Origin: Nitrospira sp. CR1.2
GTDB lineage: Bacteria; Nitrospirota; Nitrospiria; Nitrospirales; Nitrospiraceae
Assembly (NCBI GenBank): GCA_014055495.1
Contig: WIAG01000013.1
Location: forward strand, 1-64,000
Direction of reading: 5' to 3'
Length of the DNA stretch: 64,000 nucleotides
The notes beneath the pieces were generated by a model that searched no databases, was not told where the DNA came from, and was given only the letters and a program-made list of their open reading frames with translations. Positions 34,164 to 42,123 of the stretch are shown here, in pieces (the first letter of the stretch is position 1; each line of letters opens with the position of its first letter). The position numbers were made by a program, and so were the translations under genes.

Positions 34164-35081
34164 TTACTGCGCCTTCCGCAGGTCAATCACGGTTCCTTCT
34201 TCGTTCAACTCGACCACGATGTGGGACCCTTCCGCGATCGGCTTGGTCTTCACTTCCATCCGCTCCAATGGAAATTCTTTCACGCCTTCCGGCGTCGCCA
34301 GCTTGATCACACTCTTCGTCGTTCCCGCATAGATCAATTTGCCGAAGATCAGCCGGTGACTGCCGGCCTTGTGCTTGTCTTTTCCGTGATGGTCGATGAC
34401 CATCCCCTCTTCATTGATCCAGAGCGACACTTCATCGCCGACTGCCGCATCGGCTGGAGCGGTGTTCGCGCTGATCGTGTATTGTCCGGCCGGCGTCTTC
34501 ACATAGATCAAGCCAGACTGAATCTTGGTCACCGTCCCATTCGCCTGAATGACATAGCCCGGCTTCGTGCGCGGATGCTCGTCGAAGTTCATCTCCACCG
34601 TAAAGCGATTGATGTCGATCATCTTCCCGGCTTCGTTCAATTCGACCGTCACCGGCGCCCCTTCTTCTAACGTCGATAACTTGGACCGGCCGGTTTGCAC
34701 ATCGATGGCCTTCTCGCCCTCCGGGGTCCACACTTTGATTTCTTTCCTATCCTTCGACGTATAGGCCAAGTTGCCCGTCACAAAGCGATGGCTATGCGCC
34801 TTGTCTCCCTTCCGGTGGACATCGATTACGGCGTTGTTTTCATTGACCTGCATTTCGACTTCTTCTCCCACCTCAAGATTCTTGGGCGTGAGCGTCGAGG
34901 CGATTTTCATCGTCCCCCACGGGGTCTTCACGGTGGTGATGCCTGATTGCACGCTCGACACCACGCCGCTGACCTTCATGTGCGTCGCACTCTTGACCCC
35001 GCTTTCGGCGGCAAGCCCGTAGGGTACTGACATCGACAAGCTGAGAACCATTGAGCTGAGCATCACCATTGTGCGTGTCAT
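34164..35081 (-). CDS. Secreted protein with two or more duplicated beta-strand modules
   Basis: 305 residues from the ATG at 35081 (AAGGAG seven bases upstream), with a signal peptide ending near PYGLAAES. Two halves repeat: GVVSSVQSGITTVKTPWGTM (~residue 40) and GTVTKIQSGLIYVKTPAGQY (~residue 180), each followed by P-K-N-L-E-V-G-E-E-V/P-A-D-A-A-V-G-D-E-V and E-N-N-A-V-I-D/E-E-G-M-V-I-D-H-H. Further E-L-N-E-A-G-K-M-I-D and E-L-N-E-E-G-T-V-I-D repeats show four related units in all. The family is unrecognised. It is probably a periplasmic beta-domain protein, perhaps binding metal through its Asp/His-rich turns, but this is conjecture. It lies 13 bp after the STAS gene. Confidence 0.75.
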   Translation of the reverse strand: MTRTMVMLSSMVLSLSMSVPYGLAAESGVKSATHMKVSGVVSSVQSGITTVKTPWGTMKIASTLTPKNLEVGEEVEMQVNENNAVIDVHRKGDKAHSHRFVTGNLAYTSKDRKEIKVWTPEGEKAIDVQTGRSKLSTLEEGAPVTVELNEAGKMIDINRFTVEMNFDEHPRTKPGYVIQANGTVTKIQSGLIYVKTPAGQYTISANTAPADAAVGDEVSLWINEEGMVIDHHGKDKHKAGSHRLIFGKLIYAGTTKSVIKLATPEGVKEFPLERMEVKTKPIAEGSHIVVELNEEGTVIDLRKAQ

Positions 35082-35094
35082 CGTATGACTCCTT

Positions 35095-35382
35095 TCATCC
35101 ATGCTTATGAACACCTGTCTTCTCTAAACTCTGCACGATGGCCCTCGTCATGCAGCCCGAGGCGAGAATCGAAACCCCCTCACGGGTCATCTGTGACAGA
35201 AGCCTCGTGCCCGCTTCATCAATGAAGCTCACCTCCCGGAGGTCGACCCGGCATTGCGCCGGATCGTCGAAGTCCGCCATCAGCCAGCATTGCCGGAGCT
35301 CCTGGACCCAGAGACCGACCAGACGCCCGGAGAGCGTGAAGGTGATCCCTGGATGTTCATTCGACACCGTAATTTTCAGCAT
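35095..35382 (-). CDS. STAS-domain protein (anti-sigma antagonist-like)
   Basis: 95 residues from the ATG at 35382. TVSNEHPGITFTLSGRLVGL and VDLREVSFIDEAGTRLLSQM match the STAS fold of anti-sigma factor antagonists; the phosphorylation site equivalent is the Glu-Ala-Gly turn (D-E-A-G) rather than D-S-S-G, so the classic Ser may be missing. It may therefore be an unphosphorylated or non-canonical STAS protein. It overlaps no neighbour and precedes the repeated secreted protein by 13 bp in the same direction. Role unknown. Confidence 0.8.
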   Translation of the reverse strand: MLKITVSNEHPGITFTLSGRLVGLWVQELRQCWLMADFDDPAQCRVDLREVSFIDEAGTRLLSQMTREGVSILASGCMTRAIVQSLEKTGVHKHG

Positions 35383-35422
35383 GGTCGTACCAGCCTCCGC
35401 GTGACGCGAATTAGACTGCGCC

Positions 35423-35929
35423 TTACAAGGTCCGGAACGCATACTTCTGGTCGCGTGCTTCCGAGGGCTGACTCTTCGCCGGCTCACCCAGCCATTTGGC
35501 GATCAGCCCATCCAGCGACCACTTGCCGCCACCCACCACCAACAGCGCCAGGCTCATCGCGATCACGAGGAGGTGATATTCAAAGCCTTCACCTTGCTGC
35601 TGGCCGAACCAGTTCATAAAGAAGCCCTGCGGCAAGTGCACCGTCACGATCGCGCCGAGCATGATGACGATGAAGCTCGCCGCCGTGAACCGCGTGAGCA
35701 GGCCTGCGATCAATCCAAGACTGCCGATGGATTCACCGATGATGACTAGAAACGCAACCAGCCAGGGCAGCCCCATCTTTTGCGTGAAAAATCCCATCGT
35801 GCCATCGAAGCCAAACCCTCCGTACCAGCCCAACAATTTCTGCGCGCCATGAGCGAAGATCACGCCGCCCAACGCCACTCGCAAGATCAACCCGGCCCAG
35901 GACTCATCTGTTTTGAACAACGCCTGCAT
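35423..35929 (-). CDS. DoxX-family membrane protein
   Basis: 168 residues with four membrane segments: AGLILRVALGGVIFAHGAQK (with the conserved GAQKLLG-W-Y block), LVAFLVIIGESIGSLGLIAG, TAASFIVIMLGAIVTVHLPQ and YHLLVIAMSLALLVVGGGKW. DoxX-like proteins work in the inner membrane, some in thiosulfate:quinone oxidoreductase or oxidative-stress complexes. The ATG at 35929 follows GGAGG. Located 40 bp upstream of the STAS gene on the same strand. Substrate or partner is unknown. Confidence 0.9.
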   Translation of the reverse strand: MQALFKTDESWAGLILRVALGGVIFAHGAQKLLGWYGGFGFDGTMGFFTQKMGLPWLVAFLVIIGESIGSLGLIAGLLTRFTAASFIVIMLGAIVTVHLPQGFFMNWFGQQQGEGFEYHLLVIAMSLALLVVGGGKWSLDGLIAKWLGEPAKSQPSEARDQKYAFRTL

Positions 35930-36189
35930 GCTGCACCTCCAGTTAGAATTGATGACCGATCCGTTATACGTACGGTATGGCAAGGGTCGTTCCCGTGCAT
36001 CGCGATGCCAGCGACACGTGCTAACACATTGACGATAGGGTGAATTTCGAATATGCGCCCTGGTGAGCCCTGCTGTGCGGGGCTGAAGTGACGAAGGAGC
36101 GAGGACGACCCATCGTCAGGTGACGAAGGTCATCGTCACGAGATGACGGGACGTGGTGGGTGAGCGTCAGCGAGCACGGTGATGGCTGC

Positions 36190-37344
36190 TCATTGAAATT
36201 GCCGACGAAATCGCCACATGCCGAAGCCGAACAATGTTCCGCCCAACAGGAGCATGGCACCGACCGACTTCCACAGCACATTCAGGCCTGCGCCCTTCAG
36301 CATCACGCCATAGGTGATGTCGATGTAGTAGCGCAGGGGTGAGAACGTCATGACCGCCTGCACCCACGTCGGCATGGACTCATACGGTGACGTAATGCCA
36401 GACAACAAGAGCATCGGACCCACGACGAAGAGTGTCATCATGCCCACCTGGGCCTGGTTCTTCGCGAGTGTCGCTGCCACCAGCCCGAATCCGGCGGTGG
36501 TGAACACATGTAAGGCGGTCAGAAGAAAAAAGAGTCCGGTCGACCCCTTCATCGGCACATGAAACACGGGATGCAGTACGCCGTACAGCGCGAGACTGAG
36601 CGCGAGGAGGATGACTCCGGACATCGCGAGCACTTTGGCAAACATGATCTGGAAGGGAGACAGCGGCGACACCAGCAACTGTTCGACCGTGCCCCGCTCC
36701 TTCTCACGCACCAGCGCAGCCGCCGGCAACAACACGGCAAAGATGGTCGTCATGCGGAGGACATGGGCGATGGACTGGAACCATCGTTCATCTTGGGTGG
36801 GATTGAACCAGACGCGATGGGCGCTGGTCACCATCGGCAAGCTCGCCTTCGCACCGGAAAGACCAGCAGCGGCCAGGCCCCTCTCGGCACCGAAGAGGCT
36901 GGCGATTCGCACGGTATAGGCGGCTGCCGAAAGTCCTTGAGGGGCGTTGGTGGTGTCGACGAGCAGCTGGACCGCCGTTCGCTCCCCACTCATCAGCGCC
37001 TCGTGAAATCGGGGAGGAATCTCCAACAGCAGCATCGCGCGGCCCGCATCCAAGTGTCTGAGTCCCTCGCGCGGATCGCGGATCGCGCCGACGAAGGCGA
37101 AGTACGGGGGCTGAAACCGGTGGATCAGCTCCCGGGACGAAGGACTGTGATCCGCATCATGCACCAGCAATTCCGCGTTGGTGAGCTGCATCGTGATCCC
37201 GGCGCCGCTGACGAGGACCGAGAGGGAAAACGAATAGAGCAAGAACAACAATAGCGGTAGGTCGCGCGTCAGTTGCAACAGTTCTTTCCACGTCAGTGCC
37301 GCGAGCCGTCGCCCCCACGTGGTTGCCTGCTGGCGAGCCGTCAT
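36190..37344 (-). CDS. ABC-2 type permease subunit B of an exporter (YbhR/YhhJ-like)
   Basis: 384 residues. An N-terminal membrane helix (LPLLLFLLYSFSLSVLVSGA) is followed by a periplasmic domain and five helices at the C-terminus, with PAAALVREKERGTVEQLLVS, the conserved coupling-loop block of ABC-2 permeases. Start ATG 37344. It follows the other permease by 10 bp in a six-gene run with Spy-like, HlyD-like and ATPase genes. Probably half of the inner-membrane channel exporting a drug, lipid or metal complex. Substrate unknown. Confidence 0.9.
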   Translation of the reverse strand: MTARQQATTWGRRLAALTWKELLQLTRDLPLLLFLLYSFSLSVLVSGAGITMQLTNAELLVHDADHSPSSRELIHRFQPPYFAFVGAIRDPREGLRHLDAGRAMLLLEIPPRFHEALMSGERTAVQLLVDTTNAPQGLSAAAYTVRIASLFGAERGLAAAGLSGAKASLPMVTSAHRVWFNPTQDERWFQSIAHVLRMTTIFAVLLPAAALVREKERGTVEQLLVSPLSPFQIMFAKVLAMSGVILLALSLALYGVLHPVFHVPMKGSTGLFFLLTALHVFTTAGFGLVAATLAKNQAQVGMMTLFVVGPMLLLSGITSPYESMPTWVQAVMTFSPLRYYIDITYGVMLKGAGLNVLWKSVGAMLLLGGTLFGFGMWRFRRQFQ

Positions 37345-37354
37345 GCTCCATCCC

Positions 37355-38485
37355 TCATGCCCTGGGCCTCTTGGTAAAGAGCCGATAGGTGACGCCGCTG
37401 ATGGCGGCGGCAAACATCCCCAGCGCCAGCAGGTCGAACCACAACACGTCGGCACCGACGCCCTTCAAAAAGCTCCCTCGTACGATGTTGGTGTAGTACA
37501 TGGCAGGGTATAGATGGGCCTGGACCTTCGCACCGCGCGTCAATGAGGCGATGGGGACCAGGAGCCCGGAAAACAGGATGGTCGGAATCATCGCCACGAT
37601 CATGGTGATGATCAACGCCGCCATTTGCGTCTGCACCAGCAAAGAAATCAGCAGGCCGATGCCTGTCGTACAGAACACGAACAACACCGACGCGGAAAAA
37701 AACAGGAGGAAGTTTCCCTTAAACGGCACCTGGAACAGGCCGACGGCCATCACCCATAACACACAGACGTTCACGAGAGAAATGACGATATAGGGCAGCA
37801 GCTTTCCGGTAAGGAATTCGGCACGGCTCACGGTGGAGCTGTAGATATTGTAGATCGACCCGGTTTCTTTTTCCCGCACGACCCCGAGCGCCGTCAGCAG
37901 GGGAGACGCGAGCATCAACGTAAACATAACCAGCGCCGGCACCATGGACCAGGTGCTGCGTACCTCCTCGTTGAACAGGTATCGCACCTCGACGCTCAGT
38001 GGACGAACCAGCACGGCGGCCTGGTCGCCGGTGAGACCACGGGCTGCCCGCAGGTATTCGACCAAGCGATCCTCAGTAAACGCCTGGTTGATGGCGATGA
38101 CATACCCTTTGGCGATATCCGTATGGAGAGGGAAGGTTCCGTCGAGCAACGTCTGCACGGCGACCGGTTCGCCTGCGGCCAATTGTTCTTGGAACCGCTC
38201 GGGAACGATGATGGCCGTTCGGATCTTCGTGTCGGTCAACAGGCGATCCAGGGCGCGCTCTTCATCAGCGTAGCCTTGAAACGAAAAGTAGCGCGACTGG
38301 ATAAACCGCTGGAGATAATCCCGGCTCAGCTCGCTGTGATCCCGATCCAAAACCGCGAACGGAATGTCCTCCACATCCAGGTTCAACCCGTATCCGAACA
38401 CCACGAGCCACAGAGCCGGCAGGAGAAAGGCCAGCAGCAGGAACAGCCGGTCTCTGGTGGTCTCCTTCCATTCCTTAAGCGCCAC
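37355..38485 (-). CDS. ABC-2 type permease subunit A of an exporter (YbhS-like)
   Basis: 376 residues with the same plan as its neighbour: helix near residue 15-35 (LLAFLLPALWLVVFGYGLNL), periplasmic region with DRLLTDTKIRTAIIVPERFQ, and five C-terminal helices with ALGVVREKETGSIYNIYSST. The annotated GTG start at 38485 has no good ribosome-binding site, and the frame continues upstream as L-N-L-Q-R-I-S-A before the GTG, a common N-terminus of this family, so the true start may be a nearby CTG or similar non-ATG codon. It would pair with the second permease and the double ATPase. Confidence 0.88.
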   Translation of the reverse strand: MALKEWKETTRDRLFLLLAFLLPALWLVVFGYGLNLDVEDIPFAVLDRDHSELSRDYLQRFIQSRYFSFQGYADEERALDRLLTDTKIRTAIIVPERFQEQLAAGEPVAVQTLLDGTFPLHTDIAKGYVIAINQAFTEDRLVEYLRAARGLTGDQAAVLVRPLSVEVRYLFNEEVRSTWSMVPALVMFTLMLASPLLTALGVVREKETGSIYNIYSSTVSRAEFLTGKLLPYIVISLVNVCVLWVMAVGLFQVPFKGNFLLFFSASVLFVFCTTGIGLLISLLVQTQMAALIITMIVAMIPTILFSGLLVPIASLTRGAKVQAHLYPAMYYTNIVRGSFLKGVGADVLWFDLLALGMFAAAISGVTYRLFTKRPRA

Positions 38486-38505
38486 GGCGCTGATGCGTTG
38501 CAGAT

Positions 38506-40485
38506 TCAGACCTGCCCCTCCTTCTGCGCCGCCCGTTCCAGCGCCATGACCCGCGACACAAACACGTCTTCCAAACTGAGCATGCGCAACCGTACCGCCC
38601 CGACGGAGAAGCCGACGCGCGCCAACACCTCCCGGAGACGCGCCTCGTCACGGGAGGGGTTGCGTGAGAGCACATGAATCTTCGTACCGAAGAGCGCCGC
38701 CCCGGAGAATCCGGCTGCCACCATCTGCGCGAGCGCGGCCCCCGGCCTCTCCACGGCAATCTCCAGCAATTGCCCGACTTCCTGCTCCACCTTGATTTTG
38801 AGATCCGCCGGAGTCCCCTCGGCCACGATACGCCCGGCATACATGAGGGCCAGCCGGTCACAGTGTTCCGCTTCGCTGAGGTAATGTGTGGTGATGAGGA
38901 TCGCGACGCCTTCCTCGCGAGCCAACCTGGACAACAACTCCCAGAACCGCCGCCGGCCGATGGGGTCCACGCCGGATGTCGGTTCATCCAAGAATAGGAC
39001 GCGCGGGCTGTGGACGAGGGCACACCCCAGCGCCAGACGTTGCCGCACTCCCATGGGAAGGCGCCCCGTCCGCTCGTGCACATACTCGCTGAGGCCCGCC
39101 ATCGCCACGATCCATTCCATCCGTTGCTGCGACTGCCGGCGAGCCAAGCCGTAGATACCGGCAAATAGTCGAATGTTCTCCAGCACGGTCAGGTCGAGAT
39201 AGAGAGAGAAGGCTTGAGACATGTAGCCGATGCGTTCCTTGATCGCCCCGCCTGCCGTCCGCATATCCTCACCGGCTACACGCCCCTCTCCACCCGTCGG
39301 AGGCACAATCCCGGTCAGCATCTTGATGACGGTCGTTTTGCCTGCGCCGTTCGCCCCCAACAGGCCGAAAATTTCACCTTGCTGCACATCAAAACTGACC
39401 CGGTCCACGGCGCGAAACGAATTAAAATCACGAACCAGTTCCCTAGCCTGAACGGCCAGTCCGTCAAACTGTGAGATGGTCGCCGAGTGGGCAGCCTGAC
39501 TCGAGCGTCCCGACACCCCCGCCTGCCCATCCTGCTCTTTCAACAGAAGCGCCACGACGACATCTTCCAGCTCCGGTTCATTCGTGTGGAGGTGCTCCAG
39601 CGGCAAATCGCCCAACACCTCGCGGATTTCTGCTTCGGCGGCGCCCGCGTCCCGCTCCAGCGTGAACAGGTGCACCGAGGGACCCAGGGATTCCACCTGA
39701 GCATAGCGGCGCTTTAACCGGGCCACCGCTTCCAATTGCGGAGTCGACTCGAAGGTGACGACCAGGCCCGGGACCAGCGCCGTGACTTCTGCCGGAGTGC
39801 CCGACGCCAGCACCCGGCCATGGGACAGAAATGAGAGCCGGTGAAAGCGGGCCGCTTCGTCCATGTAGGCGGTCGAAACGATCGCGGTCATACCGTTGAC
39901 TGACTGCCATTCGGCAAGAATGGCCCAGAAGTCGCGCCGCGAGACCGGATCGACGCCGGTCGTCGGCTCGTCGAGAATGGCGAGCTCCGGCTCGTGAATC
40001 AACGTGCAGATCAGGCCGAGCTTTTGCTTCATGCCACCCGAGAGCTGTTTCATCAGCCGGCCACGAAAATGATCCAAACGTGTGATGGCAAGCAACCGTC
40101 CCTTGCGCTCACGGAGTTCCGCCTCGGGAACCAGCCGGAGTTTGGCAAAAAAGTCGATGTTCTCTTCGACGGAGAGTTCAGGGTAGAGATTGAGCCCCAG
40201 CCCCTGAGGAAGAAATCCGATACGCGGCTTCACCTGCTCCGCCGCCCGCTCGGAATCCACGACGGTCCCGAACACTTCCGCAGACCCGCCTTCGTACTGC
40301 AAGACTCCGGCGAGCGCCTTCATCACGCTGCTCTTCCCCGCGCCATCGGGCCCGATGAGGCCGTAGATCTCCCCTCGGTGCACGGTGAAGTCGAGGCCGT
40401 CGACCGCGAGGTGCTGCTTGTACCGCTTGACGAGGCCGGAGACCCGCACGACCAAGTCCGGTGACGATACGGTGAGGCTCGTCAT
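38506..40485 (-). CDS. Double-ATPase ABC transporter subunit (YbhF-like)
   Basis: 659 residues with two ABC domains. Domain 1: Walker A GPDGAGKSS (Asp in place of the usual Asn), signature MKQLSGGMKQKLGL, Walker B LAILDEPTTGVDPVSRRDFW. Domain 2, from ~345: Walker A GANGAGKTTV, signature-like LPMGVRQRLALGCAL, Walker B VLFLDEPTSGVDPIGRRRFW. The second signature (P-M-G-V-R-Q) is divergent from L-S-G-G-Q, as in some YbhF-type proteins. The ATG overlaps the HlyD stop by ATGA. It powers export through the two permeases. Confidence 0.93.
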   Translation of the reverse strand: MTSLTVSSPDLVVRVSGLVKRYKQHLAVDGLDFTVHRGEIYGLIGPDGAGKSSVMKALAGVLQYEGGSAEVFGTVVDSERAAEQVKPRIGFLPQGLGLNLYPELSVEENIDFFAKLRLVPEAELRERKGRLLAITRLDHFRGRLMKQLSGGMKQKLGLICTLIHEPELAILDEPTTGVDPVSRRDFWAILAEWQSVNGMTAIVSTAYMDEAARFHRLSFLSHGRVLASGTPAEVTALVPGLVVTFESTPQLEAVARLKRRYAQVESLGPSVHLFTLERDAGAAEAEIREVLGDLPLEHLHTNEPELEDVVVALLLKEQDGQAGVSGRSSQAAHSATISQFDGLAVQARELVRDFNSFRAVDRVSFDVQQGEIFGLLGANGAGKTTVIKMLTGIVPPTGGEGRVAGEDMRTAGGAIKERIGYMSQAFSLYLDLTVLENIRLFAGIYGLARRQSQQRMEWIVAMAGLSEYVHERTGRLPMGVRQRLALGCALVHSPRVLFLDEPTSGVDPIGRRRFWELLSRLAREEGVAILITTHYLSEAEHCDRLALMYAGRIVAEGTPADLKIKVEQEVGQLLEIAVERPGAALAQMVAAGFSGAALFGTKIHVLSRNPSRDEARLREVLARVGFSVGAVRLRMLSLEDVFVSRVMALERAAQKEGQV

Positions 40486-41585
40486 CGGGGCTTCGACCAG
40501 GCGACGTCGTCCTTCCAGCGGATCACCGCATCCGCCGGAAGACCCGGTGTCAGTCGATGATTCGGATTCGCCGTGAGATAGAGCCGGACGGCGTAGATCA
40601 GCTTGACGCGTTCGTCGGGTGTTTGAACTTCTTTGGGAGTGAATTCCGCTTTCGAGGCAATGTATCGGACCGTCGCCTCGAAGGGTTCGTCGGGAAAGGC
40701 ATCCGTGTGGATGCGGGCGGGCAGGTCGAGGCGGACCCTGCCGACTTGGCGCTCCGGGACATAGACCTGCACATAGAGGCGATCGAGGTCCACCAGTTCG
40801 AGCAGGGGCGCGCCGGTCGCCACGACTTCGCCGACGTCCACCATGCGCGTCGTCACCGTGCCGTTCGTCGGAGCCACAATCGTGAGCTCGTCGAGCACGC
40901 TGCGGGCTTCCGCGAGCACCGCATCCGCTTGGTCACGCTGCCGTTCAAGCGCCGCGACCTCGGCTTCCTTCGATCGAATTCGCTCCCGCCCCAATTCGGC
41001 CTGGGCGAGTTCCTTCCCGGCTTGATCGAAGGCGGCCCGCGCCACCGCAATGTCCGTGACCGCGACCTTCCAGCGCGCATCCGCCTGATCCACATGCTGC
41101 TGCGACACGGCCTGCTCGGGAAGCAGGGAGCGCACACGCTCGGCGTCGCGGCGGGCTTCATATTCGACGGCGTTGGCTTTTCGGATGAGGGCGCGCGCGC
41201 TGGCGACTTTGGCGTCCGCCGCTTCGATGCTGAGAGGCACTTCGAGATTGAGTACCGCGAGTGCCGTATGGGCCGCCTCCACCTGCGACATCAAGCTCTC
41301 GAGGAATCGCGAGGCTTGGACGACTTTCGCCTTCGTCTGGGCATCGTCAAGCCGTATCAGCACCGTGCCGTTGACGACCTCAGCCCCTTCGCGCGCCGCC
41401 AGGTCTACGACTCGCCCTGGGAACTTGCTGGCCACGGTGACATGGTCGCCTTCGATCCGTCCATTGGCCTGAATCAGCCCCTCCGGAAGGCCGTCCTGCC
41501 ACACCAGCCGATCGAGGATCACGTATCCGGCGATCAGCACCGATGCGAGGACGGCCGCGGCAATAGTCGAGGTCCGAAGGCTCAC
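40482..41585 (-). CDS. HlyD-family membrane fusion protein (YbhG-like)
   Basis: 367 residues, GTG start at 41585. A single N-terminal membrane segment (IAAAVLASVLIAGYVILDRL) is followed by the lipoyl/barrel-sandwich half GRIEGDHVTVASKFPGRVVD, a long coiled coil (~120-240, ELAQAELGRERIRSKEAEVA), the second lipoyl half IVAPTNGTVTTRMVDVGEVV and a beta-barrel domain. It would link the inner-membrane ABC exporter to an outer-membrane channel. It lies 3 bp downstream of the Spy-like gene and is coupled to the ATPase gene. Confidence 0.93.
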   Translation of the reverse strand: MSLRTSTIAAAVLASVLIAGYVILDRLVWQDGLPEGLIQANGRIEGDHVTVASKFPGRVVDLAAREGAEVVNGTVLIRLDDAQTKAKVVQASRFLESLMSQVEAAHTALAVLNLEVPLSIEAADAKVASARALIRKANAVEYEARRDAERVRSLLPEQAVSQQHVDQADARWKVAVTDIAVARAAFDQAGKELAQAELGRERIRSKEAEVAALERQRDQADAVLAEARSVLDELTIVAPTNGTVTTRMVDVGEVVATGAPLLELVDLDRLYVQVYVPERQVGRVRLDLPARIHTDAFPDEPFEATVRYIASKAEFTPKEVQTPDERVKLIYAVRLYLTANPNHRLTPGLPADAVIRWKDDVAWSKPR

Positions 41586-41588
41586 GAA

Positions 41589-42029
41589 TCAGTGGTCTCC
41601 GTAGCGCTCCATCCACTTGCGAAGGTGTTCCACGGCTTCCGCCTTTTGTTCGGGCCGCAGGGTCGCATGCCATTCCGCCAGCTTGGGCAACACACGCTGC
41701 ATCAGGCGGGTCTGTCCCGCCTGGTGCTGCTCAAACAAACGAGCCAGTTTGGCCTGATCCAGCCGGTCGCTCTGGACCTGAGCGATGACCTCTTCCATGG
41801 TCGCCTTGCGCTCCTTCTCCGACTCCACGCGGACGGCCATCGCTTCGTCCTTCACGGCGGCCAGCTTGGCCTTCTGCTGATCGTCGAGGTCCAAGTGTTT
41901 GGCGATCTTCCCCGTCATCCAGTCGGCTCGCTCCGTCGGCGTATGGTGTCGGTGACACCCGGCACCCACCAGCGCCCCGGCAATGACCAACGCCCCGATC
42001 GCCACCCTGACCGTGCTCTGCATCTTCAT
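41589..42029 (-). CDS. Spy/CpxP-like periplasmic lipoprotein heading the exporter operon
   Basis: 146 residues from the ATG at 42029 (AAGGAGGG upstream). MKMQSTVRVAIGALVIAGAL and VGAGC form a lipoprotein signal. The mature part begins with a His-rich start (CHRHH) and is otherwise helical and charged: LDLDDQQKAKLAAVKDEAMA, ERKATMEEVIAQVQSDRLDQ and HATLRPEQKAEAVEHLRKWM, which is the layout of Spy/CpxP/CnrX-like proteins that sense or chaperone misfolded proteins or metals. First of six genes; the His cluster and its place suggest a metal or envelope-stress sensor of the exporter. Confidence 0.75.
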   Translation of the reverse strand: MKMQSTVRVAIGALVIAGALVGAGCHRHHTPTERADWMTGKIAKHLDLDDQQKAKLAAVKDEAMAVRVESEKERKATMEEVIAQVQSDRLDQAKLARLFEQHQAGQTRLMQRVLPKLAEWHATLRPEQKAEAVEHLRKWMERYGDH

Positions 42030-42123
42030 GCTGCCCTCCTTGGTGAATACTGTGAGATTCGCAGGACACTCTCCCTTCACATTGAATCAGGAATCGAGAC
42101 CACACGGTAGGGGCACCGGACGA

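Noticed and set aside
40557-42110. 517-codon open frame antisense to the HlyD and Spy-like genes
   Set aside because: Same cause; both minus-strand genes have clear signal segments, motifs and ribosome sites.
42030-42123. Sigma-54 promoter for the exporter operon
   Set aside because: A GG-N10-GC pair of the TGGCAC-N5-TTGC type was looked for upstream of the Spy-like gene on its strand and not found convincingly, although the upstream regulator needs RpoN.
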